DNA of 64,000 nt from positions 2,790,001 to 2,854,000 of the forward strand of contig NZ_CP129884.1 in assembly GCF_030490285.1 (NCBI RefSeq). The letters run 5' to 3'. The notes beneath the pieces are model-generated. The model had not been told where the DNA came from. It did not search any database and saw only the letters and a list, made by a program, of their open reading frames with translations. This DNA is from Methylomonas montana (GTDB taxonomy: Bacteria; Pseudomonadota; Gammaproteobacteria; Methylococcales; Methylomonadaceae). Within the stretch, counting starts at the first letter, position 1; each line of letters starts with the position of its first letter. A program made the translations under genes and the position numbers. Of the stretch, positions 1 through 8,880 are shown in pieces.

Positions 1-39
1 GAATTGAAACTCACGGTCGCGCTGGTGCGCCGCTTATGG

Positions 40-61
40 TTCCCACGCTGAAGCCTGGGAA
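40..61. repeat. REP-like small palindrome
   Basis: Arms TTCCCA (40-45) and TGGGAA (56-61) enclose a 10-base loop. The form resembles the short extragenic palindromes that accompany REP-associated transposases, and a remnant of such a transposase begins about 20 bases away. The palindrome is visible; the link to the transposase is inference. Confidence 0.4.
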
Positions 62-77
62 TGACAAGCGGCAGCAC

Positions 78-189
78 TTCAATAACGCTTCCTGCCGCTG
101 CGTTGCAGGTAATCGATGATCTGCCTTGCCGTATACGCTTTGAAACTCGCGACACATTTCCCAGTTCGGGGGCTTGGGCTATGAAATGC
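78..189 (+). repeat. Direct repeat, left copy
   Basis: About 110 bases recur in the same orientation at 3767-3881, with long identical blocks such as CGCTTCCTGCCGCTG, CTGCCTTGCCGTATA and GCTTTGAAACTCGCGAC. Together the two copies bracket the glycine-rich gene at 468-3623. They correspond to the transposase remnants. Confidence 0.8.
79..187 (-). pseudogene. REP-associated (IS200-like) tyrosine transposase remnant, copy A
   Basis: Read on the minus strand, this stretch gives a short peptide containing CVASFKAYTARQIIDYLQRS and then a stop (complement of 79-81). An SxKxYTAR helix followed by a short basic stretch is typical of the C-terminal half of RAYT / Y1-type transposases. There is no intact start and no upstream HUH region, so this is a decayed fragment. 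The same 12-residue core CVASFKAYTARQ recurs in the copy at 3793-3881. The rest of 1-467 holds no gene I can support apart from the REP-like palindrome. Confidence 0.5.
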
Positions 190-467
190 AGCCGTTGATA
201 GCGGTCGTATGGGGTGAAATAGGTCATGGGTCTTCTTGGATTGGGCGTCGGCCTAGGCCGCCATTTTACCAAACACCGGGCCTTACCGTTAGAAAGTCAG
301 GCAGGCCGCTAGACAATTAAGCTGCCGTCCACTTTAATATCTACTGTCAACGCAATAAATCCGTCGCCTTTTTTCAAACCTCCAAGACAGTCGCCGTCGT
401 CAACTTAACGATGAAGTCGTTGACTACCATCAACTGTCACATCCGCACGTCCATAAGGAATCAGACA

Positions 468-3400
468 ATGATAATACACCCATTAAGCAAAGCCATATTG
501 GTCATTTTGATTGCAAGTGCCACAAGTATCACACCGCAGTCGGCATGGGCCGACACAATCGTTGTCGCCGGCAGTGATGGCGTCAACGGTACACATGGTG
601 TGTCAGGCTATCTAGTAGGCACCGATGGTGGAAACGGTACAGATGGAAGCGATGCTTCGGCGCTCGCTAATGGATCAACCATAGATAACAACGCAACTGC
701 AACCGCTGGAATCGGGGGTACTGGCGGCAATGGCGGCAATGGTACGCAGATTGGAGGAAATGGCGGGCATGGCGGTAGAGGCGGCGACGCCCACGCAACC
801 GCGATCACCGATCTAAGCCGCGGCTTAACCACGTCGGCCTCGGCCTCGGCGTTTGCCGGTAGTGGAGGTATCGGTGGCATTGGCGGTTATGGTTCTGAAA
901 TCGCCGGAAGCGACGGTAGTGCGGGAACCGGCGGTGACGCTTCGGCTGCCGCGTTATCCCGAAATACCGGAAGCGGCGGAAGCACCGCCGGCACGGTTGC
1001 ATACGGCGGTACCGGCAGCGTTGCCACGTCTGGCGGCAACGCGAATTCAATTGCCTCCTCAATCGCTGCCGAGAATGGAGGAAGTACTGCCAACGCAATT
1101 TCATACGGCGGTACCGGCGGCAATGGCGCTTCTGGCGGCCAGGCAAATTCAATAGCAAGCGCAACCTCTGCCGGAGGGACCGGCGTAACGACCGCGCAAA
1201 GCACCGCCCATGGCGGTAATGGTGGTCAAGGGCTGGCTCCGCAAGATCCAGTTAGCAATTATGAGAAAGGAGGAGATGGCGCGGCAAGTGAGGCGGTCGC
1301 CAGAGGCAGTTCCAGCGGCGGCGGTGATGTCCAAGTTTACGCTTACCAATTTGGGGGTAACGGTGGTAATAGTGGTGAGTACAACAGCTATAGGGGCAGT
1401 AGTGCCGGCAACGGCGCTGATTCAATTATGTCAGGTGCCGTCCATGGATCCACCACTGGCATACTGACCCTGGGCCAATATGCCTATGGCGGTGGTGGCG
1501 GTAACAGCTGGTACGGTTCCGGTGGGATGGGCGGTAAGGCCCGCTCCAGGCTATATGAAGAAAATAACGAAAGCCGTTTGCTGAACACCAGAACGAATGC
1601 CATTGGAGGTATCGGGGGCGATACTATCGGGGGCGATAGCATCTATGGCGCTGTCACCGCCTCCGGCGGCGATGCCATAGCCCTTAACACCACAATTAGC
1701 TATGGCGACGACCACAACATTAATGCCGTCAGTTACGCCGAAGGTGGTAGAGGTGGCAATCCGGTGCTTTTTAGTCTTCCCGGCGCTGGCGGTAATAGTA
1801 CTAGCCAAACCTCCGTTACCGCCACTGGTAACAGCGCGGTCCAAGTCGACGATAAAGCGGTCGGCGGTAATGGCAGCTACGATGGCCACCACCAAGTATT
1901 TTCCGGCAAAGGCGGTAGCGCCTCTTCCGACGCAAGTGCCAGCAATAGCGGCAATCGAGACGTTTCTGTTTCCAGTACGGCTATTGGCGGAGCCGGCGGT
2001 GCTGCTCCAAAATCTAGCGGTGGGACAAGTAGTGCTCGGGCCAGCGGCAGGTCTGGCGGAGGCGGCAATGTCACGGTTATCGCCCACCAATACGGCGGTA
2101 CCAGCGTTGATTCCAGCATGTTGAATGCGGTAACCGGTTCGACCAGCGGAGTTTTAACGCTAAAACAATATGCTTATGGCGGCGACGGCGGTGGAAGTAC
2201 CGAGCCCGGAGCTACTCATGGAAACGGCGGCAAGGCCTCCTCAATACTGAGTGTAACCGATACCGACAGCAGCGTATTGAACACCACGACAGTAGCCATC
2301 GGCGGCACCGCTGGCATTGTGCGCGGGGGCAGTCACGACCGCGGCGGCGATGCGATTGCACGCAACGACACGACCAGCATCGGTGACGGACATAGCATTT
2401 ATGTCAACAGCAACGCCGAAGGCGGTAAATACGGCATGGGGGACGGAACAGGCAACGATAATAATGGCAAGGGGGCCAATGCCACCAGCCACTCTAACGG
2501 CACCGCCATCGGTAACAGTAATGTCCATGTCAGCGATAAAGCAACTGGCGGTAGTGGCGGGTACCTTTATTTTGACTCCATTGGCAACAATGGTGGCGCC
2601 GCCGTCTCAAACGCAAACGCCAGTAACAGCGGCAATCAATCGGTCTACGCGTCAAGTAACGCCACTGGCGGCACCGGCGGATTGACGGATTATAATACGC
2701 AAGGCCTAGCCGGCGATGCGCAAGCCCACACCAAAGCGATCAGCACCGCAGGGTTTGCCTCAAGCTCGGCAATTGCAACGGCTGGTACGGGTTCAGCTCT
2801 TGCCAATCTTGTCACCGCCGATGCTACCTCGGTGGGTGGTAACGGTTCGTATGCAAACGCCTTAGCCGGCCAAAGTGGTTATGCTTCAGTCTCCGCCGAA
2901 GCTAGCGTTCCCGATACCGTTGCAGGTACCAGCGACGTAAAAGCTACGCTTGGACAACCGGCGCCAGTCACCGCATCGGCGAATGACAAACAAGCTGTCG
3001 CCTATGCCACCGCTTTACCTTTGTCGACCGATGTGACCGCTGCGTTGGCTAATCATGCCAATGTCAATCGCAATTTCAATGCCGGTACCGATGCGCAAGC
3101 TTGGTTGTTGGGTAATCAAGGCGTATTAAATACCGCCGTCGATGGCAACTTTCATGACTATTCCAGCAAGATAGATCTGATCATCAATACGGCTGGCTAT
3201 ACCAATCAACAAGACTTATTGCTGGGCTTGCTGTCTCCAGTATTGGGTGGCAGCAATCTGGGTATTAACGATACCCTGACATTTAATATCGTTGTATCCG
3301 GAGTCGGCGGTACTCTATCGAAAAACTATAGCTTTAGCGATTTGCTTGATATAAACGCACCTGGCAGCGGCGCTAATTTCTTCCACGACAAAACCCTGGA

Positions 3401-3623
3401 CTTAGGCGCGTGGTCAGAATTTGTGACTGCGGCCAACGCCAACCTGGACATCACCTTAAGCCTTAATCTGCATACACACACTAGCAATACCGGGCTGAGC
3501 TTTAATTACATTCTAGGTAACTCGCTGGTTAGCGCCGTACCAGTACCGGCTGCTTTCTGGTTATTTGGCTCGGCATTCTTGGGTTGGATCGGCTTTAATC
3601 GTCGCAAATACGCGACTGTTTAA
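468..3623 (+). CDS. Giant glycine-rich exported protein with VPxPA-type CTERM anchor
   Basis: Chosen start is ATG 468: AAGGA sits 8 bases upstream and a signal peptide ending near SAWA|D follows at once. An in-frame ATG at 411 would bury that signal. The product is 1051 residues. After the signal peptide come about 750 residues of Gly/Ala/Ser/Asn-rich sequence full of GGxGG and GGNG motifs, resembling PE_PGRS or other Gly-rich surface repeats. A more ordinary domain of about 250 residues follows. The C-terminus is a VPVPAAFWLFGS motif, a hydrophobic stretch and a basic NRRK tail. That order is the signature of exosortase-processed (PEP-CTERM / VPxPA-CTERM) proteins, so export and surface or extracellular-matrix anchoring is inferred. 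Sequence 978-2681 shows internal tandem duplications. No catalytic motif is visible. A hairpin terminator follows at 3647. Confidence 0.85.
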   Translation: MIIHPLSKAILVILIASATSITPQSAWADTIVVAGSDGVNGTHGVSGYLVGTDGGNGTDGSDASALANGSTIDNNATATAGIGGTGGNGGNGTQIGGNGGHGGRGGDAHATAITDLSRGLTTSASASAFAGSGGIGGIGGYGSEIAGSDGSAGTGGDASAAALSRNTGSGGSTAGTVAYGGTGSVATSGGNANSIASSIAAENGGSTANAISYGGTGGNGASGGQANSIASATSAGGTGVTTAQSTAHGGNGGQGLAPQDPVSNYEKGGDGAASEAVARGSSSGGGDVQVYAYQFGGNGGNSGEYNSYRGSSAGNGADSIMSGAVHGSTTGILTLGQYAYGGGGGNSWYGSGGMGGKARSRLYEENNESRLLNTRTNAIGGIGGDTIGGDSIYGAVTASGGDAIALNTTISYGDDHNINAVSYAEGGRGGNPVLFSLPGAGGNSTSQTSVTATGNSAVQVDDKAVGGNGSYDGHHQVFSGKGGSASSDASASNSGNRDVSVSSTAIGGAGGAAPKSSGGTSSARASGRSGGGGNVTVIAHQYGGTSVDSSMLNAVTGSTSGVLTLKQYAYGGDGGGSTEPGATHGNGGKASSILSVTDTDSSVLNTTTVAIGGTAGIVRGGSHDRGGDAIARNDTTSIGDGHSIYVNSNAEGGKYGMGDGTGNDNNGKGANATSHSNGTAIGNSNVHVSDKATGGSGGYLYFDSIGNNGGAAVSNANASNSGNQSVYASSNATGGTGGLTDYNTQGLAGDAQAHTKAISTAGFASSSAIATAGTGSALANLVTADATSVGGNGSYANALAGQSGYASVSAEASVPDTVAGTSDVKATLGQPAPVTASANDKQAVAYATALPLSTDVTAALANHANVNRNFNAGTDAQAWLLGNQGVLNTAVDGNFHDYSSKIDLIINTAGYTNQQDLLLGLLSPVLGGSNLGINDTLTFNIVVSGVGGTLSKNYSFSDLLDINAPGSGANFFHDKTLDLGAWSEFVTAANANLDITLSLNLHTHTSNTGLSFNYILGNSLVSAVPVPAAFWLFGSAFLGWIGFNRRKYATV
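978..1178 (+). repeat. Two tandem ~100-bp units inside the glycine-rich gene
   Basis: Units 978-1079 and 1080-1178 each encode GGSTA, then an A(Y/I)SYGGTG-like stretch, then SGG(N/Q)ANSIAS. Both the DNA (GGCGGTACCGGC, AATTCAAT) and the protein are close, which indicates recent in-frame duplication. Confidence 0.7.
1317..2681 (+). repeat. Two large tandem units (~740 and ~625 bp) inside the glycine-rich gene
   Basis: Unit 1 (about 1317-2057) and unit 2 (about 2058-2681) carry the same ordered landmarks. These are GG(D/N)V.V.A.Q.GG, then GST(T/S)G(I/V)LTL.QYAYGG, LNT.T.AIGG, GGDAIA.N, AEGG, GNS.V.V.DKA.GG, and A.ASNSGN...S..A.GG.GG. The order is kept while the spacers differ, so the protein grew by duplication of a 210-250 residue module. 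Confidence 0.75.
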
Positions 3624-3646
3624 GCTAACCTGCACGCGATAAACAA

Positions 3647-3672
3647 AGCCGCCCTTTTGGGGCGGTTATTTT
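3647..3672 (+). terminator. Rho-independent terminator of the glycine-rich gene
   Basis: Stem CCGCCC (3649-3654) / GGGCGG (3660-3665), extended by A-T and G-T pairs, is followed by TTATTTT. It lies 24 bases after the stop codon. Confidence 0.75.
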
Positions 3673-3754
3673 CAGCCTGGATTCCCTCAGCGCGTAGGAA
3701 CGAGATATGCGCTAACAGAGCAGGCTTGATGATAAATTAGTCCTCGCTGGAACA

Positions 3755-3785
3755 GGCAGGAAGCGTTTCAATCACGCTTCCTGCC
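3755..3785. repeat. Perfect 12-bp inverted repeat in the right flank
   Basis: GGCAGGAAGCGT (3755-3766) and ACGCTTCCTGCC (3774-3785) surround a 7-base loop. The right arm is shared with the copy at 78-189. In that left copy a different upstream arm (AGCGGCAG, 67-74) pairs with CTGCCGCT. A hairpin is therefore kept beside both transposase remnants, as in REP/BIME-type elements. Confidence 0.65.
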
Positions 3786-3881
3786 GCTGTTGTTACGGGT
3801 ATTCGATATTCTGCCTTGCCGTATAAGCTTTGAAACTCGCGACGCATTTATCCAGATCGGGGGACTTGGGCGATGACATGC
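3767..3881 (+). repeat. Direct repeat, right copy
   Basis: Same-orientation partner of 78-189. The two copies lie about 3.7 kb apart and flank the glycine-rich gene. Confidence 0.8.
3793..3881 (-). pseudogene. REP-associated (IS200-like) tyrosine transposase remnant, copy B
   Basis: The minus-strand reading contains CVASFKAYTARQ followed by NIEYP and a stop (complement of 3793-3795). It matches the remnant at 79-187 in frame and sequence, but the two carry different later mutations. Only a short C-terminal piece survives. The remaining bases up to 4134 hold AT-rich sequence that probably carries the promoter of the receptor operon; a TATACT hexamer at 4059-4064 is a possible -10 box, without a convincing -35. 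Confidence 0.5.
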
Positions 3882-4134
3882 CGATGGTTTTCCAGAATCT
3901 CGCATAGCCGTATAGTTTTAATACGACCTATCGCTATTTACCAAGTCGGTTTATAGAAAAAACTGCTGCGTTTAACCAAATATCGTTAAAAATCCATTTT
4001 CAATATGTGGATAATATGACAGCCTAGGGTTTTCAAGAGCACATATATAAATTTCTCTTATACTTCCAGCCATCATTCGCCATCTAAAGTCCGCCGCAGC
4101 TCATGATCCACTTACGCCCTTGCCCCGACCCTAC

Positions 4135-6120
4135 ATGCGCGCGCTGAGAATTCCCGCTCTCTTGATGGCGCACGTAGTTTCGGCGATGGCTAGCGAAACC
4201 TCGCCGGAAGATTTAACCGATCTTTCGCTCGAGCAATTGTTAAATCTGGAAGTCATCAGCGCCTCTCGCTTGGGACAAAAAAGCAGCCAAGCCCCTACCT
4301 CGGTTTCGATTCTGACCGCAAACGACATTCGTACCTTCGGCTGGCGGACACTGGCGGAGGCCTTGAACAGCATGCGCGGCCTGTTCACCAGCAACGACCG
4401 CAATTATAGCTATCTGGGCATACGCGGTTTCATGCGCGGAGGGGATTACAACTCGCGAATATTGCTGATGATAGACGGTCAACGCATGAACGAAAACATC
4501 TACGACGGCGGCTACATCGCCCAAGAATTTATGCTGGATATGGATCTGGTGGAGCGCATCGAATACATCCCCGGTTCCGGGTCTTCGATCTACGGCGCCA
4601 ATGCTTTTTTGGGAATGATCAATGTCGTGACCAAGCAAGGCAAGGCCATCGACGGCAGCCAATTAGCCGGCGAAATCGGCACGTTCGACACCTATAAGGG
4701 CCGCGTCAGTTACGGCAAAACCTTGAAGAACGGCACCGACCTATTATTTTCGGCTTCGCATTACGACACGGCCGGCGTTGAAAACCTCTATTTTCCGGGA
4801 TACGACAGCCCGGAAACCAATAACGGCATCGCCCACAAGATGGACGACGAACGCGCCGACCGGCTATTCGGCAAAATCAAATTCGAAGAATTGACGCTCA
4901 GCGGCGGCTACGTCGATCGCGGCAGACACGTCCCGACAGCGGCCTTCGACGGAATTTTCAACGACCCGCTCTTTTTCACCGACGACAAGCAGTTTTTTTC
5001 CAACTTAAAATACGAAAAGGCTTTAAACGAAAACACCTCACTGTTACTGAAAGGCTTTTATCAAGGTTACGATTATTACGGCGACCAGGCTTACATCGTC
5101 AACGACGCCAGGGTGATCAATCACGACGAAGCCAGTGGCCGTTGGTGGGGCGGCGAGGCGCAATTGACCACCCACCCTTTCGAGGGCCACCGACTGATCG
5201 CGGGCCTGGAATATCAATATGACCAACGCCAGCGCCTGCTCAATTACGATTTAGATCCGTATTTGCCGTATCTGGAAAGTCACCGCAATGGCCATCGGGT
5301 GGAAGTCTATCTGCAAGACGACATCCAACTGCTGGACGATCTGGTATTCAGCGCTGGCGCGCGCCTGGATTATCATCATATGCTGAAGAACCTACAACTC
5401 AATCCGCGCGTTGGCCTGATTTGGAGTCCGCTGACCAACACACAGTTTAAACTTCTATACAGCTCGACATTCCGGGCGCCGAACGCTTGGGAGCGCGACT
5501 ATAACGCTTTTGGATTCGTCGATAATCCCCTGATGCGCGAGGAACAGATCAAAAGCTACGAGGCGATTGCGGAATGGCGTTCGGACAGCAATCTGCGTTT
5601 GCTGGGCACCTTGTTCTACAACGACATCTCCCAATTATTGGAAGGCCATCTCACCGGCGATGCCGACGGCAATTATGCGTTGATCAACGCCGGCCGATTT
5701 CACGCCTACGGCGGCGAATTGGAAGCCGAAAAGCGTTGGAGTAACGGTCGTTTATTAAAAGCCTCCTATACCTATAGCCTATTAACCAACGAAAACCGCC
5801 ATGGCGCATGGGCCAACGCCTCCCCGCAAAACCTTTTCAAATTGCACTACGCCGAACCGCTGTTCGACAACTATCTGAGTTTAGGTTTGGAAAGCATATT
5901 TATCGATAGTCGCAAAAACGGTCTAGGCGGCAAGGTCAACGGTTACGAATTAGTCAATATTAACCTCAGTTCCGATAAATTGATCCATGGTCTGGATACC
6001 TCGTTTGGGATATACAACGTGTTCGATAGCCATTACCAAATGCTGGGCGTCAGCGAGAATATCGATGTGCTGCGCATGAATGGTAGGGAGTTTCGTTTGA
6101 AATTTCAGCTGACATTTTGA
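4135..6120 (+). CDS. TonB-dependent outer-membrane receptor (first of a pair)
   Basis: The 661-residue product starts with a short signal peptide (MRALRIPALLMAHVVSAMA); a TTG at 4120 is an alternative start. The N-terminal mature motif DLTDLSLEQLLNLEV is common in receptors encoded beside signalling genes. A plug domain follows (about 50-170, with APTSVSILTANDIR and DLVERIEYIPGSGSSIYGANA), then a 22-strand-type barrel ending in aromatic Phe. There is no STN domain, so it is not a classical FecA-type signalling receptor. The ligand is unknown. The next receptor follows after a 12-base gap and a YfiR-like gene after that. I infer it delivers or senses a ligand for the module. Confidence 0.88.
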   Translation: MRALRIPALLMAHVVSAMASETSPEDLTDLSLEQLLNLEVISASRLGQKSSQAPTSVSILTANDIRTFGWRTLAEALNSMRGLFTSNDRNYSYLGIRGFMRGGDYNSRILLMIDGQRMNENIYDGGYIAQEFMLDMDLVERIEYIPGSGSSIYGANAFLGMINVVTKQGKAIDGSQLAGEIGTFDTYKGRVSYGKTLKNGTDLLFSASHYDTAGVENLYFPGYDSPETNNGIAHKMDDERADRLFGKIKFEELTLSGGYVDRGRHVPTAAFDGIFNDPLFFTDDKQFFSNLKYEKALNENTSLLLKGFYQGYDYYGDQAYIVNDARVINHDEASGRWWGGEAQLTTHPFEGHRLIAGLEYQYDQRQRLLNYDLDPYLPYLESHRNGHRVEVYLQDDIQLLDDLVFSAGARLDYHHMLKNLQLNPRVGLIWSPLTNTQFKLLYSSTFRAPNAWERDYNAFGFVDNPLMREEQIKSYEAIAEWRSDSNLRLLGTLFYNDISQLLEGHLTGDADGNYALINAGRFHAYGGELEAEKRWSNGRLLKASYTYSLLTNENRHGAWANASPQNLFKLHYAEPLFDNYLSLGLESIFIDSRKNGLGGKVNGYELVNINLSSDKLIHGLDTSFGIYNVFDSHYQMLGVSENIDVLRMNGREFRLKFQLTF

Positions 6121-6132
6121 GACGGATTGCTT

Positions 6133-8217
6133 ATGTCTTCCTCTAATCGATTTAAACGCGCCGCATCCATCAGCTTGCTGGTTGGGCTGGGACTGTCCGT
6201 AGCGCAAGCCGCCAATCAAGTGCCGGAAAACGAGAATCTGCCGGATTTGACCGCACTGAGCGTCGAACAGTTAATGAACCTCGACGTCACCTCGGTGATG
6301 AAAGTCCCCACCGATGTCAGCCATGTACCCGCCGCGATCTATGTGCTGAGCAACGAAGAAATCCGCCGGACCGGCGCCACCAGTATTCCGGAAGCACTCC
6401 GCGTGGTACCCGGGCTACACGTTGCCAAGGTCGACGGCAACAAGTGGGCGGTATCGGTACGCGGTTTTAGTAGTCAATTTGTCAATAAACTACTGGTACT
6501 GGTGGACGGCCGTAGCGTTTATAACCCGCTCTTTTCCGGAGTCTGGTGGGATCAACAAGACGTGATGATGGATGACATCGAACGCATCGAAGTGATCCGC
6601 GGTTCGGGCGCCAGCTTATGGGGTGCCAATGCGGTCAACGGCGTCATCAACATCATCACCAAATCCGCCAAGGACAGCCAAGGCGGCTTACTGGCCAGCC
6701 ATGTCGGCAACCAACGTTACGGTGGCGGCATTCGCTACGGTGCCGATCTTGGCGACGATGCTTATCTAAAAGTCTACGGCCGCCACGCCGAATATGGCGA
6801 CTCAAAAACCCTGGGCGACGCCAATTCCGCCGGCGACGAAGGCCAACTCAGCAAAATCGGCTTTCGTTACGATAAAGCCATCGATATTTCCAATAAACTG
6901 AGCTTGCAAGGCGACGCTTTTCTGGGCGAAAGCAACGGCGCGCCCCAAAGCTTTCCATACCTGTCCTCGCACCTGACGCCGGTGACAGCACCGCCCTACT
7001 CCCGTCTATTGCCTACCAGCCAGTTATTCTCCGGCCACTATATCCAAGGTCGCTGGGAACAGCATCAGGGCGCCGACTCCAATACCGTGCTGCGCCTGTA
7101 TTGGGATAGACATAGCCGAAAATCGCCATATCTGGATTCCGAGTATCAAATCGATAACGTCGACATCGATTTTCAACACAACTACAAGATCGACCGGCAT
7201 TTATTGGTTTGGGGCAGCGGCGTCCGTTTCAATCTGAATAATTTTCAGGATAGCGCTCAGATTGCTATGCTCGCGAACAACCGCACCGACCGCATCTATA
7301 GTCTGTTCGCCCAAGACGACATCACCTTGGTACCCGATCGCTGGCGACTGACCTTAGGCAGCAAACTGGAGCACAACCCCGTGACGCAGTTTGAGGTGCA
7401 ACCGAACGCGCGCTTGCTGTGGACACCCAACGAACAGCAATCGTTTTGGGGTTCGGTCTCCCGCGCGGTACGCACCCCCAATTGGGTGGAGCAAAACATC
7501 TCCTATAGTTTGCAGACCCGGCCGCCCGTCGGTGACGGCGCCGCCAATCCCGCCAACCCGGCGCTTATCCGCGGTTTGGTGGGCAATCCCGATCTGACTG
7601 CCGAAAAGATGATCGCCTTCGAATTGGGATGGCGTGGCCAATTACATAGGCAATTGAGCGTCGACGTGGCCTTGTACCATTACAGCTATGACGATTTCGC
7701 CAGCCTGTCGCCCAATGCCTTGGACACCACGCATATCGGCGCCAGCTATTTACTGCAAACCGTCAGTTACAGCAACTATGGCCAGGTGAAAGTCTATGGC
7801 GGCGAGATCAGCGCCGACTGGCAAGTGAATGAGGACTGGAAACTGCGCGCCACCTATAGTCACGAAGAGGAACAATTTCGCCTGTCCAGCACCGCCCCCG
7901 CGTTTACCACTATGACATCCGGCGACAGTTATCCGGCCAACAAAGCCATGCTCTGGTCCATGTTCCAACTGACGCCACAACTCCAGCTGGACTTAAACTG
8001 GCGTTATTCCGATGCGGCCAGTATCGACGCGGCGCGGCCACGCGCCTATCAGGATTTGGACGGGCGCTTGGCCTGGGACGTGGGTTCCGGCGTCGAATTG
8101 GCGCTAGTGGGTCGCAATTTGCTCAACAGCTATCACTTCGAATACGGCTCGGACATGTTTTCGACAGCGACGGCCGTGCAACGCGAGGTGTATGGCACCT
8201 TGCGCTGGCAATTCTAA
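6133..8217 (+). CDS. TonB-dependent outer-membrane receptor (second of a pair)
   Basis: Product of 694 residues from ATG 6133, with a clear signal peptide ending SVAQA|AN. A TTG six bases earlier also opens the frame. The LTALSVEQLMNLDV motif is followed by a plug domain (PAAIYVLSNEEIRR; DDIERIEVIRGSGASLWGAN; NGVINIITK) and a barrel ending RWQF. It is a paralogue of the receptor just upstream, matching it over the N-terminal motif and plug, but the barrels differ. The two probably recognise different ligands or work as a pair. Short spacing suggests co-transcription. Confidence 0.88.
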   Translation: MSSSNRFKRAASISLLVGLGLSVAQAANQVPENENLPDLTALSVEQLMNLDVTSVMKVPTDVSHVPAAIYVLSNEEIRRTGATSIPEALRVVPGLHVAKVDGNKWAVSVRGFSSQFVNKLLVLVDGRSVYNPLFSGVWWDQQDVMMDDIERIEVIRGSGASLWGANAVNGVINIITKSAKDSQGGLLASHVGNQRYGGGIRYGADLGDDAYLKVYGRHAEYGDSKTLGDANSAGDEGQLSKIGFRYDKAIDISNKLSLQGDAFLGESNGAPQSFPYLSSHLTPVTAPPYSRLLPTSQLFSGHYIQGRWEQHQGADSNTVLRLYWDRHSRKSPYLDSEYQIDNVDIDFQHNYKIDRHLLVWGSGVRFNLNNFQDSAQIAMLANNRTDRIYSLFAQDDITLVPDRWRLTLGSKLEHNPVTQFEVQPNARLLWTPNEQQSFWGSVSRAVRTPNWVEQNISYSLQTRPPVGDGAANPANPALIRGLVGNPDLTAEKMIAFELGWRGQLHRQLSVDVALYHYSYDDFASLSPNALDTTHIGASYLLQTVSYSNYGQVKVYGGEISADWQVNEDWKLRATYSHEEEQFRLSSTAPAFTTMTSGDSYPANKAMLWSMFQLTPQLQLDLNWRYSDAASIDAARPRAYQDLDGRLAWDVGSGVELALVGRNLLNSYHFEYGSDMFSTATAVQREVYGTLRWQF

Positions 8218-8325
8218 TCGGTCCCGAACAGTATGCATTCAATACGACATCCGGCACCGAAGGCGATGCATGCAAAGGCCCTGTTTAACGACAGCGGCTT
8301 GGCTGTCGATGTGTCTGACATTTCA

Positions 8326-8880
8326 ATGCATGCGCCGACGCCGACAAAATCGGCGAATGGCGTGGGGTTCGGCAAGGTGTTGTTATTGGTGTTGATGATC
8401 ACAGCAAGTCCTTGTTTTGCGGAAGCGGCCAGCGAAGCGGCCGTCAAAGTGGCTTTTTTGTATAACTTTTTTAAATTTATCGAATGGCCTGAGACTATTG
8501 CCGGCCCAAACCACTACACTTTGTGCCTGACCAGTCATAACGATTTCGGCAATAACCTGCTGATGTTGGAGGGAAAAACCGTGAACGGCAAACCGCTCAA
8601 CGTGATTCAGGACATCGCTGTCAAAGACCTGAAAACCTGCCATATGCTTTATGTCAGCGCGAACGACAATCCCGCCGATTATGCGCGTGAGCTAAAAGGC
8701 TTGCCTATCGTCTCGGTCAGCGACAAATCCGGTTTCATCGAACAAGGCGGCATCATCGGCTTACTGCAAGACGGCAATCGGCTCGGCTTTGAAATCAATT
8801 TGAATAGCGCCGATGCCAGCAAACTTCGTTTCAGCGCTCAATTGTTGAAATTGGCTAAAAATATTAACGCCAACAAATGA
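8326..8880 (+). CDS. YfiR-family (DUF4154) periplasmic protein
   Basis: From ATG 8326 the product is 184 residues, with a signal peptide ([10 protein letters not shown] core, cleavage near CFA|EAA). An ATG at 8233 would add 31 residues in front of it, and neither start has a good ribosome site. The mature part opens [20 protein letters not shown], the hallmark of YfiR/DUF4154. Two cysteines (CLTS, TCHM) and a GLPIVSVSD / GGIIGLL core fit the family fold. In Pseudomonas, YfiR is a periplasmic repressor that binds the CHASE8 domain of the cyclase YfiN. Here the next gene, overlapping by four bases (ATGA), encodes a membrane kinase whose periplasmic domain looks CHASE8-like, so a direct contact is inferred. 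Confidence 0.85.
   Translation: MHAPTPTKSANGVGFGKVLLLVLMITASPCFAEAASEAAVKVAFLYNFFKFIEWPETIAGPNHYTLCLTSHNDFGNNLLMLEGKTVNGKPLNVIQDIAVKDLKTCHMLYVSANDNPADYARELKGLPIVSVSDKSGFIEQGGIIGLLQDGNRLGFEINLNSADASKLRFSAQLLKLAKNINANK

Noticed and set aside
608-2685. Several long open frames on both strands inside the glycine-rich gene
   Set aside because: They mirror the GC-rich Gly codon repeats (Pro-rich or Ala-rich readings), have no ribosome sites and no recognisable motif.
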